Origin: Nannochloropsis salina CCMP1776
Taxonomy: Eukaryota > Sar > Eustigmatophyceae > Eustigmatales > Monodopsidaceae
DNA: 64,000 bases
Reading direction: 5' to 3'
NCBI GenBank assembly: GCA_004565275.1
Contig: SDOX01000128.1
Span: 496,839-560,838, forward strand
Shown: piece by piece, positions 53,719 through 64,000 of the stretch
How the letters are laid out: every line of letters starts with the position of its first letter
How positions within the stretch are numbered: the first letter of the stretch is position 1
Position numbers and translations under genes: made by a program
Notes under the pieces: generated by a model
The model's database searches: none
What the model was told of the DNA's origin: nothing
The model's input: only the letters and a program-made list of their open reading frames with translations

Positions 53719-55419
53719 TGGCCGTGGAACCGTAAGTTTTTGCGTCAGAAGAAGACAAATCGTTGCGGCATAATGGTGGTCAGTGCCCGTCATCTTTATG
53801 AAAAATATGGTTGTCTCGAGCGAGCTATAAATATCCAATATTCCCATGGAATGGGGTACAACAGAGACAACGAAACGGACGAACCTGGGAATACGAAGAA
53901 ACCAATCCATGAGTAAGCGAAAAATAGATGAAAGATGTATAAAACGTTTGGCAGGGAATGCAAAGATATTGTACAGGCAAACATCATGAAAAAGGGCTAC
54001 AAAGCATAGGAATACTTATGATTTATCGGAGAGAGGTAGGCGGGGACGAAAGATTGGATTGAGTTGTTATCTCAAGGTCAAGAGCTCTTGAGGGCTCGTA
54101 CTTCAGAGTACTCATAGCTTGATCAGAGTAGAGAATCAGTTGAGTGCCTCCCTGTGTGCACCACCTTCCACCTTTCACACACCAATTGCAAAAGTAGATG
54201 GAAGCGAAGTAAAAAAGAAATAAGCCCTCGGCACACACGCATGCACTCCTACCTATGGCTACTAGAACCATCTGCAGATCTCTTCCGTGTTTCTTTCGTC
54301 ACTTCACGTTCGCTTTGTCGCATTCAAGATGTCTTTCTGTTACCTATCATATTCGCTGATTCTTCCGCTCGCATCGCATGATACGTATGTATCCAACTGG
54401 TCCACCACTAAAACGTAGCCAAAGCCATCCAATTTCAAAATCACCCGCTCCGCGAGCCTGCATACAGTTGACAAGCGACTACCTTCACCTTTGTCACCCA
54501 ATACATGTGTACACTATCTCTCCATCTCTTGTCCCCTTCTCCTCACTCCATTTCTATTGACTGTCATTCTGCCTAGACGCTGTTGCTGCCCCCTGCTCCT
54601 ATCTCTCCCTAGAACCCCGTGCAGAGGCAGGAAAGGTAGAAGGAAAAAGTAGCGCGCGGAAAGGTATCCCAACGATACCAGTAGGACTGGATCGACGTCA
54701 AAATGGGCAGCCGTGGAAGAAAATTAAAGCGGGTGTCACGAGGTAGAAAGTTGTGTTGCAGGTGGTAGTGGTGAAGGGCCCCGCCACGGTCATAAAGTGG
54801 TGGCAAGGGAGAGAAAGGTAGAAAGGTGGGTTGTAATCGAACCCTTCTCTCGGAATTCGGTTGCTTTGCGTCACTTTATGTGGATGCACCCACCGGCACA
54901 GATGTCACGCCAATAACATGGACACAAGATGGAGCCAAAAAAACGAAGAAAGAGGAGACAATGCTGGGGAGGGACGGGAGGAAACGGACGTGTACCTGGC
55001 GTCAAACATCCGCCGTCTCGTAGAAGAGGTGGGCCAATTCGCTTGATCCTGCTAACGTGATAGACAGGGGGGTAAGCAAAATGGGATCGAAGGGACATTG
55101 CATCGAAAGCGTGAAAAAGTGGGGCGGTAGGAGCAGGAAGGACTTGGCCCCATGACTGCACTTGGCTAGCCATCAACATGGGGTTTCCAACCACTATCGG
55201 TTCAGGTCACATGACAAGCCAATTGTGAGCTGTGCCACGGCAATCAAACCTCCCTACACATCCTCTTTCCTCCACAACCTCCGTCGCTCCCTCCCTTCTC
55301 CTCCTTTCTTGAGCCATCTCGCACACAGAATCTAGTCTCGCCCACCCCGTCGCTCCTCCTTCCTCTCCCACTTTCCTCCTCTTTTCTTTCCTCCTAATTC
55401 TCCCCGAATTTTTTCCATT
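53719..55419. other. Long convergent intergenic region
   Basis: 1.7 kb between the ends of the TIL-protein and PRP5 genes. Pyrimidine-rich at 55230-55400 on the plus strand, A+T-rich elsewhere. No gene or RNA could be supported. Confidence 0.4.
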
Positions 55420-58400
55420 TTACAAGACGGAATAGCGACCAAACTGGGGTCGAGAACCCACACGCAAGGTTTCCTCGTCCAAAATCCTTTGAAATTCCCG
55501 TCGCGCCTGGCGAACAGCCAGCTCGGTCCTCCCTTCGATGAGCAAATACCTAGTCAAAATAGGGTTGAAGATAAAGCAAGCATGAGAGGAACTTTAATAA
55601 ACACACTGTAAATCACAGGGTGAGATCAATGAAGAAAACAAGGCCTGAGTCAACCGTCATGGGACAGGCACAGGGCATCTGCTGCTTCCATCCTATCTCC
55701 TTCCCTCCCTCCAAACTCCCCCCCGCACTCACAATTTTCGTTCTCCCGGTTCCAGGGTATGCTCTTGCCCTGAAGCTACGTAGCGCCCCCGCGTGATCAC
55801 CGAACATTCTGTCCGCTCTTGGATCTGGCTCACGTTATCCTTCTGCGTTGCTTTCCAACGAGCTTGCTGTGGGTACTCGTTGATCTCCAGCTCTTCGAAA
55901 AAATGCTCCTTCTTCTCAACTTTCTCCGCACTGACACCTCCGGCGATAGCCAGGGCCGCTTTCAGGGCGTCCGCTGCAGTGACAGTAGAGCCAGCGCCAA
56001 GCCCAGCAGCGGCGGCCGCTGTGGATGGGGCAGCACCAAATTTCTCGGCTAATGCCCGCGCACGTGCCAACGCATCCGAGGTGGATAGAGGAGGAGCAGA
56101 AGCGCCAGGTCCCCCAGGCGGGGAAGGAAGGGACGGTGTCGTGGATGGCACGTTGGCCGACGCCCCTGTGCCCCCCTGTTTCAGCCGTTCAGCAAGGGCC
56201 TTGGCCCGCTCCACTGCCGCTAAAATTCCTGCACTGACACCGCTCTCCCCTTCTCCCACCCCTGGTGAACCTGACACTGCCTGCGAAGGAATTTTGGGTG
56301 CCACGCCTTCCACCACAGCCGCAGCTCCACCAGCGGTTCCCTCCGTGGTGGGCGTCGTCGCGCGCTTCCTCTTCTCTTCCTCCAACTCGGCCTCTTCGTC
56401 GCTGCTGTCCCCGCCTCCCCCTGCTCCTCCCTCCTCAGCCACCAAGCCTTGCTCTATCTGGTACTGTTTTTTCTGCAACGCCGCGGTCCGCTGGGCATCA
56501 GTTTGTTCGCTGTCCTCAAAGGTGAATCCTTTCCCACCGAATCCGCTCCCCGCCCAGTGCGCCGTCCCGGCCGTTACTTTCTGTTGGAATGCTTCTGCCA
56601 TCGCCCGCAATTCAGGAGGCACTTCTTGCTTGCTTTGAGTCAATGCTTTGAGCAAGAGGGGCGCGTATTGTTCTTCGTCGGACGTGAGGAATGTGTAGGC
56701 GGTGCCTTTTCTGCCCGCCCGCCCCGTGCGACCCACTCGGTGCACGTAATCCTCCAGGTGGTTGGGGCAGGCATAGTTGATTACACAGCACAACTCGGGT
56801 ACATCCAATCCCCGGCCCGCCACGCTCGTCGCCACCATCAAGGTCCGCGCCCGAGACTTGAAATCGTGGATGGTCGAGTCACGATCCATTTGGTCCATGC
56901 CCCCATGGAGTGACAGGCACGGGTACCCGCTGCGCATCAAATCGGCAAAAAGATTGTCGCATTTCTGTTGCGTGTCCACAAAAATCAGCACGTTCCCCTT
57001 CTCGTACCACACCCCCAGGAGCTGCAGCAAACGCATGTATTTCTCCTCCCCTTCCTCCCGCACCTCCACATACTGCGTGATGGCGTCGGAGGCCACACTC
57101 CGGCCCCCTACCAAAATCTCCAAGGGAAACGCCAATACTTTCCGGGCCAAGCTTTCTACTTGCTTGGGGAAAGTGGCCGAGAACAAGACGGTCTGCCGGT
57201 CGGGGCGGATATTGGTCAAGATCATTTTGATCTGGGGTTCAAAGCCCATGTCAAACATACGGTCCGCCTCGTCCATCACCACGAAAGAGACGCGGGACAG
57301 GCTCATCAGCTTCCCCGCCTGCATGGTCAAGATGTCGATCATCCGCCCGGGCGTGCACACGACGATATGGGCGCCCCTCTTGAGCTCCCCAATCTGGTCC
57401 CCAATGCCCGCGCCACCGTACACAGCCACGCAGCGCAAGCCAAGCGGCCGACAGAATTTCTTTGCCTCCGTGTGGATCTGCACAGCCAGCTCCCGGGCCG
57501 GGGCCATGACCATGCCAATCGGACCCTCCCCCTCGCCCAATGGAAAGCTCGCTTCCTGGTCCAAAATGTGCCGGAGCATGGGGAGCAGAAAGGCCAGCGT
57601 TTTCCCCGACCCCGTCTTAGCCACCCCGATGATATCCCGCCCCGCCATGATGGCCGGGAGGGCCTGCCGTTGTATAGGAAAGGGCTCCGCGAGTTTGTAT
57701 TTCCGCAACAGCCCCAGGACGCGGTCCGGTAGACCCGATTGCTCCCACGTTTCCAAAGGGGCAGGGCACCCTTTCCCCCGTACTTTGATCTCCAAGGCCT
57801 CCCGCCGTCGGTTCAGCTCTGCGTCGGAATGCCCGTGGAGGGCGCGGGGGACAATGTAGAGTTTCTTACGGATGGGGAGGTAGTCAACTCGGGCGTGGTC
57901 CACGGCTTTGAGCTCCTTCTTCTTCACTTGCTCCTGCAAAATCTCCAAGGCTGTCTTGGGCCCCTCCCTCGGGCCCTCCTCGTCCTCCTCCTCCAGGTCC
58001 CCGTCCGACTGGAAGAGTCTACCCAACCGGCTGCGAGGCTCCTTCGACGGCCCCTCCCCTCCTTCCCCGCCTTTCCCACTCTCGGGACCCTCCGCATCCA
58101 ACCCTGCCTTAGGCGGGGCAGAGCCTACGGGATCTCCCACGGAAGGCTTCGGGGTCGATTCGCCACGGAGCGCGGCCAAGAAAGCCTGACGATCCGCTTC
58201 TAGCTGCTCCTCGTCCTCCTCATCCTCCATCATCCCTTCCTCCCCGTCCTCCTCCTCCCCATCTCCATCCGTGTCGGATTCCCATGCGGCTTTTTCCACC
58301 GATCTCCCCCCGAAAAGCTCCGCGGCTGTGATGGTATTGCTGCCCAACGGATCATACCCATCCAACCGTCCCTTCCGCCCCTTCCCTCCTCCCCTCCCTT

Positions 58401-59703
58401 TCCCTGTCCCCCCTCCCACCCCCCCATCCCCTGCAGCAAAAGCACCGTACATGTCAGCCTGCTCGGGGATACCCAATCCTTCCGCCACGCCCCCCCTCTC
58501 CAACGAACTCATAAAGGCGTCCAGGGGATCCCCGTCCTCCTCCTCCTCCTCGTCCCGGGACACTGAGGCCTGGTTCTCCACCGAGAGCATACTCAAGGGC
58601 GTGTCTGTGCTCGCGCGTTCTGCCCTTTCCAGTGTCCTCCCTTTTCCTCCCTCCTCCCCGACTTCCTCCTCCGCCTCGTCTTCCAACGACCATTGTTTCG
58701 CCGCCGTCACCCCCACTTTCCCTGTCAACGCCAAAGCCGCTTGCGCCAGGCGCATCTTAGTGTTGCCCATGGCGGCCGAGGCGGCGGCGGCGGCGGCGGC
58801 AGCGGCCTCTCTGGCGCGTTTTTCTTCCTGGAAAGCCCGGACTCGTTCGGCTCGTTTTTGCATTTCCCGTTGGGCCTGGGCCTCCGCATCCAACACGGAG
58901 AGCCCCTCTTCGCCCCTGTCCTCCCCTTCCGCTCTCCCACCACTGGTGGTGGGCGACGGGGCACGGCCGTCGCTCCCATCCCCTGTGGAGGGAGAGGGAC
59001 ACGGCGCTGGACTTGGTGTGGTGGTGACGGCCATGCCAGAGGGCAATGGTTTCGAGGCGGGGTGCGCCGCCGCTGAAGGCGCCAAGGCCGACGCAGCCGG
59101 AGCTGGGCCGGCGGGGGAGGAGGAAGGAGGGAGAGATATTGTCGATGGTTGCTGCTGAACTTTTTGATTCAAGCGCGCAATCACCGATAACGCCGCGGCA
59201 CTAGCCGTAGCGGCGGCCGCGTCTTTCGCCGAGTCCTTCTCCTCCTCGTGCCTGGCCCCCGCACTACGCACCCGCTCCTCCCGGCGATGGCCGCGTTTTT
59301 TCTCCACGTGTTTCTCCTCCCATCCCTTATCCCGGTCCTTCTCTTTTCTCTTCCGACCCCGAGACGGCGAGACAGAGCGGCTCCGGCTCACACTCCGCCT
59401 TCGCCCGCTTCCGCTGGATCCATAGCTCCGGCCGCCGCCCCGCTCCCGCTCCCGATCTCGGTCTCGGTCTCGGTCTCGATCTCGGTCTCGGTCTCGGTCC
59501 CGCCCCCGCGAGTGGTGCGAATGCCGGGAGCTCGCGCTCGAAGAGGGGGGGGAGACACGACTGTGGCTGTGGCTTTCATGCCGGCCCGACCGGGCACTAC
59601 GACTGCCGCTGCCACTGCTTTCCCGGGGAGACGAGTTGTCCCGTTCGCGCTTGCGGCTGCTTTTTTTGCTCTTCGAGGGGCTGCTGTCAATGTCCTCCGT
59701 CAT
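55420..59703 (-). CDS. DDX46: PRP5/DDX46 DEAD-box RNA helicase
   Basis: Spliceosomal ATP-dependent helicase that bridges U1 and U2 snRNPs and remodels U2 during prespliceosome formation. Exons on the minus strand: 59703-55733 and 55549-55420 (intron 55550-55732, GTGAGT..ACTAG; phase 2 closes), 1,366 residues; human DDX46 is 1,031. The N-terminus is an RS-type domain with a run of Arg-Asp dipeptides. Helicase motifs: AKTGSGKT (about 57600), PARELA, TPGRMIDIL, VMDEADRMF (about 57275), SATFPKQ, and HRVGRTGRAGRKG (about 56730). The PRP5-specific C-terminus is present: EELEINEYPQQARWKATQ in exon 1 and, after the splice, YLLIEGRTELAVRQARREF. The exon joining this end was found from the family pattern. 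Inserts are Ala, Gly and Glu-rich. Confidence 0.96.
59440..59506 (-). repeat. Hexanucleotide repeat coding Arg-Asp/Arg-Glu dipeptides
   Basis: Plus-strand units of CGGTCT/CGATCT type repeat about ten times inside the PRP5 RS-domain. They encode alternating Arg and Asp or Glu, so the tract can change length without a frameshift. Confidence 0.9.
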
Positions 59704-61135
59704 GATAATTTTGAAGGAATACACTCACGCGTTATGATACCTCCTAAAATACTCAACCGACCGCCGACTTCTTGATCCGGACGTGCCTCTTGCTGCACAC
59801 GCTGGTCCTCGCTCACTCCTTCTTGTATTCTTGTTTATCTTGTCGCTACCACCTGCACTGATGACGTTCAAGGAGCGTCAAGTTCATAGACGCCAGCGAT
59901 CTTGCCTGTGATTCTGTGCGAAGACGAAACTGATGAGCCCACATATTGGTCGGAATATACGCAAAGCACGCCAGTAAAATTGAAATTCAAAACGTAGCCA
60001 AGCCGTGGACGTAATAAAAAGCGAAACATTTGGTCGCCTGTCCCCCCAAAAAGACAAACAACGAAGAAAAATCCCAGTTTAACGTAGGAGTCGATGGCAC
60101 AAACGATCCCGCGATGCGTTCTACAGCAGCTACCCGCCTAGACACACCATTGTTGGGATCGATACCCACGACATTCTTGTCGTGCTGCTTGTTACCAACC
60201 GAATTGGCTGCAAAGCCTGACGACAAATGGATGTGTGGGCAAAGAAGTTGCAAACGTGCGTAAGGTATTTCTACTCATATGCTCCTACCCCCGTCTGTTG
60301 ACACCGTGACCAGACAGCACGCCGTCTTCCCCCGAAAAGCAATGACACACGGTCGTCTGTAGACATGCGCTGCGACCTTTTGGGCTCGAAAAAAAGAAAA
60401 AAAAAGCTTCGAAGCTCTGTCATGGTGATCATCCCTGTCGCTCCGTGCTTGCTTGCTCACCAGCAGGCAGCAGGCATAAGGCCACAGCATGGCAAAGGAG
60501 GCAGGTTGCCAAGCAAAAGCTTTCACCGCATTGCAGATCCTTGATCCCTACTGTTCGTGACAGAACGCAGGGATGGGCTTTGGAAAGCGTGAAAAAAATG
60601 TTGGGTGTCGCGACAGCAAACCGAGGGCAGATAGAAGGTAGATAGATGCGCGCGGGGGGCGAAGAGGGAATAAAATCCTAGTGACAAGCCCGGGAGAAAC
60701 GCAACAAGAAAAGGACAGGGCACCACATTCGACCTGACACTGACACCAAGGTGCATGAAAGATCACAGTGGTATGCACTTTACGCCCGTGTGATGCCGCA
60801 CAAGGGTGGTTTTCCACGCCCCGGGGGACGGACGCTTTTGCCTCCCTCCCTGTAGTCAGTCGGGGGGCTCACACAACCTGTGCCATGAATGTGGGGACTT
60901 ATGTCCGACGCCCACTGGGAGAAGAGGCAACTTCAGGTTGCGGTCGGGTTTGGAAGGACTTTCGAACGAGTTTTGGAGGGGTTGGGAGTGCTCGGTAGGC
61001 ATCCAATTGTTATTATCTTCTTCAGGCAAACATGTCTGTGAGGTCCATCTGTCGACCTCCTGCCCCTCTGGCCTCTTTATCGTAGTCTAGACCTCCATCT
61101 CCGTCCTCCCCAACCACACAGTGAACGCCTGGAAA
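59704..61135. promoter_or_regulatory. Divergent intergenic region, PRP5 / aminotransferase
   Basis: 1.43 kb between two divergent start codons. Open frames are short and unconvincing. A possible acceptor (CACACAG at 61115-61121) just before the aminotransferase start hints at an upstream untranslated exon. Confidence 0.4.
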
Positions 61136-63285
61136 ATGAAGCAAGCCCCGGCCCCGCGTATCTCGTGTCGATCCCAAAAACTCTCACCTCCGTTCATTGA
61201 AGATGTCCTTGACCAATACAAGCATTTGCCGGATACCTTTAACTTGGCTTTGGGAGTCTCGCATTGGGGGCCACCTCCCAGCGCAATACGCACTTTTCAA
61301 GCCATGGGCCAAGGGGTAGAGAGAGAAAAGTACCCGGAATCAAGGGGCATAGAAACACAAAAAGAGGCCGTGGGGGATGTAGGAAAGCAAGAATCAAGAT
61401 CTTTGCATGGGTACGGTCCAATTGCGGGCAATGCAGACTTGCTCGCTGCATTGACGAGGAAATTGGAAACAGAGAATCGATTGGATTTGACAGGTAGGAA
61501 AATTAAGCAGCACTTTTCGACCAGAAACATTTACATGCCTGTCCACTTCTTGTCGAGCAAGGGCCAGCATTTTGTTGCGCCAATTCGGAGACGGCATGGT
61601 TTAGCGTCCATTCCTACGTTTGTTCTTATTGCATTCATCTTGTGCCGCTTGGCACAAGCCCGTGACCTTGGTGCCATCACTCCACAGCGTTTTGTGTCTC
61701 CGTGGGACCTTCACCCTCCTCCTCTACCTATTTCCCAGGGCAGGACATCTTGGTGACTGGGGGGGCCAACCAGGCCTTCGCCCTCCTGGCCCTTGCCCTC
61801 TGTGACCCGGGCGACCGCGCCGTCCTCTTTGCGCCCTATTACTTCTCCCATTTGGTTGCCTTGCAAATTGCACAGGCCGAGGTGGTGAAAGGGCGTTGGG
61901 ATCCGGCGACCTGGCTCCCCGATGTGGAGGTAGGAAGGGAGGGGGGAAGGGAGGGCGAAGGGGAGGGAGGAAGGGAGGGAGGAAGGGACGGAGGGAAGAG
62001 GAGGAGAAGGAGTGCGTTTCGTTACGAAGAACGAGACGTGAAAAAAAGAAGTGACACGTTTTCAGACAATATAATATGTCTTCGTCTGCCCAATGTCCGA
62101 GCCCCAGGGTGCTTTGCAGTCAGAATGTACGAATAGAACGAGATCCCCTCTCACCCTTCCCCATACTCGACCGCCCTCCCCTCCAGCATTTACGCAGCCT
62201 CCTCGCCGCGAGCCCGGTCAAAATGGTCGTCCTCACCACTCCGGGAAATCCTACAGGAGCGGTGTGTCCGGAGAGCCTCCTGAAAGAGGTGGCAGCCTTA
62301 TGCCGTAAGGCCGGGGCTTGGCTGGTGGTGGACGAGAGCTACGAGCACTTCCTCCACGAGGGCGCCCGGCATGTCTCCTTGTGCGCGTCCGCGTACGTGA
62401 GAATTTCGAATCTAGATGTTTTCGTTTTTCTACCGACAAGAAACAGGCCATCACTATACTGTATTACCCCTCGCTTGTCCGGTTCTGCCCTGATGCGTCT
62501 TTTCCCCCACCCACATCCTGTCCATTCGCTCCCCTCCCGTCCTTGCGTGCAGTTCCCCGGGAGCTTTCTTACCCTTGTCGTTTCCATTTTGCATCCTTCG
62601 ATTGTTCTCCTTCAGTCTCGATTTTTCAGGGTTGGTACACGTGTATTCCTTCTCCAAGTCCTACGGCATGGCGGGGTGGCGGTTGGGGTATCTAGTCTAC
62701 CCCCGGGGCCTGAAGACGGCCCTCCGTTCCCTGCAAGACACAATCCCTACGCACGCGGCCATGGTCTCGCAAGCTGTGGGGTTGGCAGCTTTGGGAGCTG
62801 GGAGAGAGGTGAGAGTCGTCACGGGGAGGGCGGAGAAACAAGGAGCTTGCCTGTGCGACGCAGGGTGCCCCCCGCGAGCATGCCCATCCGGGCCCTCACT
62901 CACCCCTTTGTCCACAACACGAACGGCAATGCAGTGGGTTCAGAGACAAGTCGCAGGCTTAACGGACTGTCGTGAAAGATTATGGGCCGTACTCTCCAAG
63001 CACTGCCCCGGCTCGGTACGCACTGAAGGCGCTTTTTACTTTCTCGCCCAACTTCCGCCTCACGTCTCGGAAGCCGAAGCCGTGCACAGGCTGGCGACCG
63101 AGTACCGTGTCCTATGCACCCCTGGGGAGGCATTTGGAGCCCCCGGAACGTTGCGTTTGTCGTACGGATCCTTACCACCCGCAGAGTGCATAGATGCTCT
63201 CGGGCGGTTGGACGCCGGGTTAGCGGCGTTGATCAAAGAGGGAACGGACAAAGTTTCCAAAAAAAAATCTTCTATTTTGGTGTAA
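61136..63285 (+). CDS. ISS1/VAS1-like class I/II aminotransferase
   Basis: PLP-dependent aminotransferase closest in pattern to plant ISS1/VAS1, which uses methionine to transaminate aromatic keto acids and so tunes auxin and phenylalanine-related pools. Exons 61136-61493, 61739-61929, 62187-62392, 62616-62808, 62935-63285; every phase closes, 432 residues. Marks: LALGVSHWGPPP near the start, HGYGPIAGN, TGGANQAFALLALALCDPGD, FAPYYFSH, TTPGNPTGAV (the Asn that binds PLP), VVDESYEHF (Asp and Tyr), and the Schiff-base Lys in YSFSKSYGMAGWRLGY, followed by the Arg of TLRLSYGSL that binds the carboxylate. A 25-residue insert precedes HGYGP. No transit peptide is seen. The same chemistry is shared by other aminotransferases, so the exact substrate is inferred. 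Confidence 0.92.
61932..61998 (+). repeat. Purine-rich GGGA-type repeat in an aminotransferase intron
   Basis: Degenerate tetranucleotide and pentanucleotide GGGAA/GGGAG copies just after the donor of intron 2 (61930-62186). Similar composition to the microsatellite at 22276. Confidence 0.7.
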
Positions 63286-63734
63286 AGAACTCAACCTAGG
63301 ACGGTTATCTGTCCGAAGGCGGCTATCGGGACGTTTTTGCACCTTTAATTCATTATACATGCTCCCAGCATTTCTGTAAGCGCCCCAGCCCTACCATGAG
63401 GTATTTTGTTGTCACGCATTCCTGTTTGAGCCGACGTTCGAAATCCGATTTGAAATTCACGCCATTTTAATCATTTTATCTTAACCGCCTTTTGATAAAG
63501 CTCAGCACCCGGCATCAGGCACATGTAAACCGGAGAAGGAAAGGTGGCATCAGCACGATATGGGCCAGGAGGTCGAGAACGCGAGAGAACTTTAAGGGGT
63601 CTGACCAGACAATCGCTGGCCATGGAAAAAATAAAAGCATCGTGGAAAAGTTTTCCGTAAAAGCTGTGCAGCAACGTGAAATCTGACTGGTATAAACCTT
63701 CAATGGGCACAGTCGTTGTCTTTATCTCTCAATC
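63286..63734. other. Intergenic region downstream of aminotransferase
   Basis: About 450 bp, A+T-rich, no supported gene. It would contain the aminotransferase 3' end and, if the next entry is real, a promoter. Confidence 0.35.
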
Positions 63735-63808
63735 ATGTCAAAAATGGAGGCCCTCGAAAGCTCCCTTAGTGCCTTCGCCAAGAGAATTCTTTTTGCGTCG
63801 GAGTCCCG
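63735..63808 (+). CDS. Possible first exon of a gene running off the right edge
   Basis: An ATG at 63735 in a pyrimidine-rich leader opens MSKMEALESSLSAFAKRILF and reaches a GTAAGA donor at 63809 in phase 2. An AG acceptor near 63928 is followed by open sequence to the window end, with a protein-like reading (TSHRLLFDSRGYVAR) that, however, is not in the phase required by this donor. The exon is therefore only a candidate; no homology is recognised. Confidence 0.25.
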
Positions 63809-64000
63809 GTAAGAGGTTGCGGCGTGCCATTTTGTGGCTTTGACCCCTGCTTGACGTGTTTAATTTCGGGGCTTTGGAGCGTGAAGGGACTAAGATGCAT
63901 GGAGAAACGGACTGCTGAATGCGATCACAGAGGATTTCGTGACCGAAGGCCAAACGAGCCATCGATTGCTGTTCGACTCCAGGGGCTATGTTGCCCGTCT

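Noticed and set aside
53719-55419. Small genes in the convergent gap
   Set aside because: Open frames of 60-107 codons show no signal peptide, domain or splice pattern.
55793-59158. Several long plus-strand open frames (up to 360 codons)
   Set aside because: All are antisense to the DDX46 helicase coding sequence and follow its repeats.

Overview
This window is nuclear DNA of a compact, moderately GC-rich eukaryotic genome. Genes have few, short introns (about 65-260 bp). The best guess is a photosynthetic stramenopile of the eustigmatophyte type (Nannochloropsis/Microchloropsis-like). The grounds are: two proteins with a signal peptide followed by an AxF motif, typical of complex plastids; plant/alga-type genes (GDP-mannose 3,5-epimerase, tocopherol cyclase-like protein, ISS1/VAS1-type aminotransferase, Kua/FAD4-type desaturase); and short intergenic spaces. 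The species assignment is inference. I see no transposon, virus-like element, rRNA, tRNA or CRISPR array.

Layout, left to right: TOR kinase (+, 5' end cut off by the window edge); NUDT15/NUDX1-type Nudix hydrolase (-); tocopherol cyclase-like protein (+); plastid-type GNAT acetyltransferase (-); a glutamate dehydrogenase homologue that has lost its catalytic residues (+); RlmI-like rRNA methyltransferase with plastid targeting (-); membrane prolyl 4-hydroxylase (+); AN1 zinc-finger protein (-); GDP-mannose 3,5-epimerase (+); RNA-dependent RNA polymerase of the RNA-silencing family (-); a PDZ-RGS-DENN fusion protein (+); a membrane-anchored beta-solenoid protein (-); an orphan secreted protein (+); Kua/TMEM189-type desaturase (-); NOC4 ribosome-biogenesis factor (+); a divergent pair of related, probably GPI-anchored surface proteins (- and +); a secreted TIL-domain protein (+); PRP5/DDX46 spliceosomal helicase (-); and an ISS1/VAS1-like aminotransferase (+). 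A possible first exon of one more gene sits at the right edge.

The genes are not an operon and mostly serve unrelated housekeeping roles (growth signalling, ribosome biogenesis, splicing, plastid translation, sugar-nucleotide and amino-acid metabolism). Two higher-order patterns stand out. First, neighbouring genes alternate strand at 18 of 19 junctions, so the window is almost entirely divergent and convergent pairs. Second, 37-54 kb is enriched in secreted or membrane-anchored proteins (beta-solenoid, orphan secreted protein, GPI-like pair, TIL protein).

Exon structures were built by hand from GT/AG sites, reading phase and family alignment. Those whose phases and lengths close exactly are stated with higher confidence. 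Two junctions (inside TOR near 1830-2000 and in the AN1 gene near 21550-21616) could not be closed.
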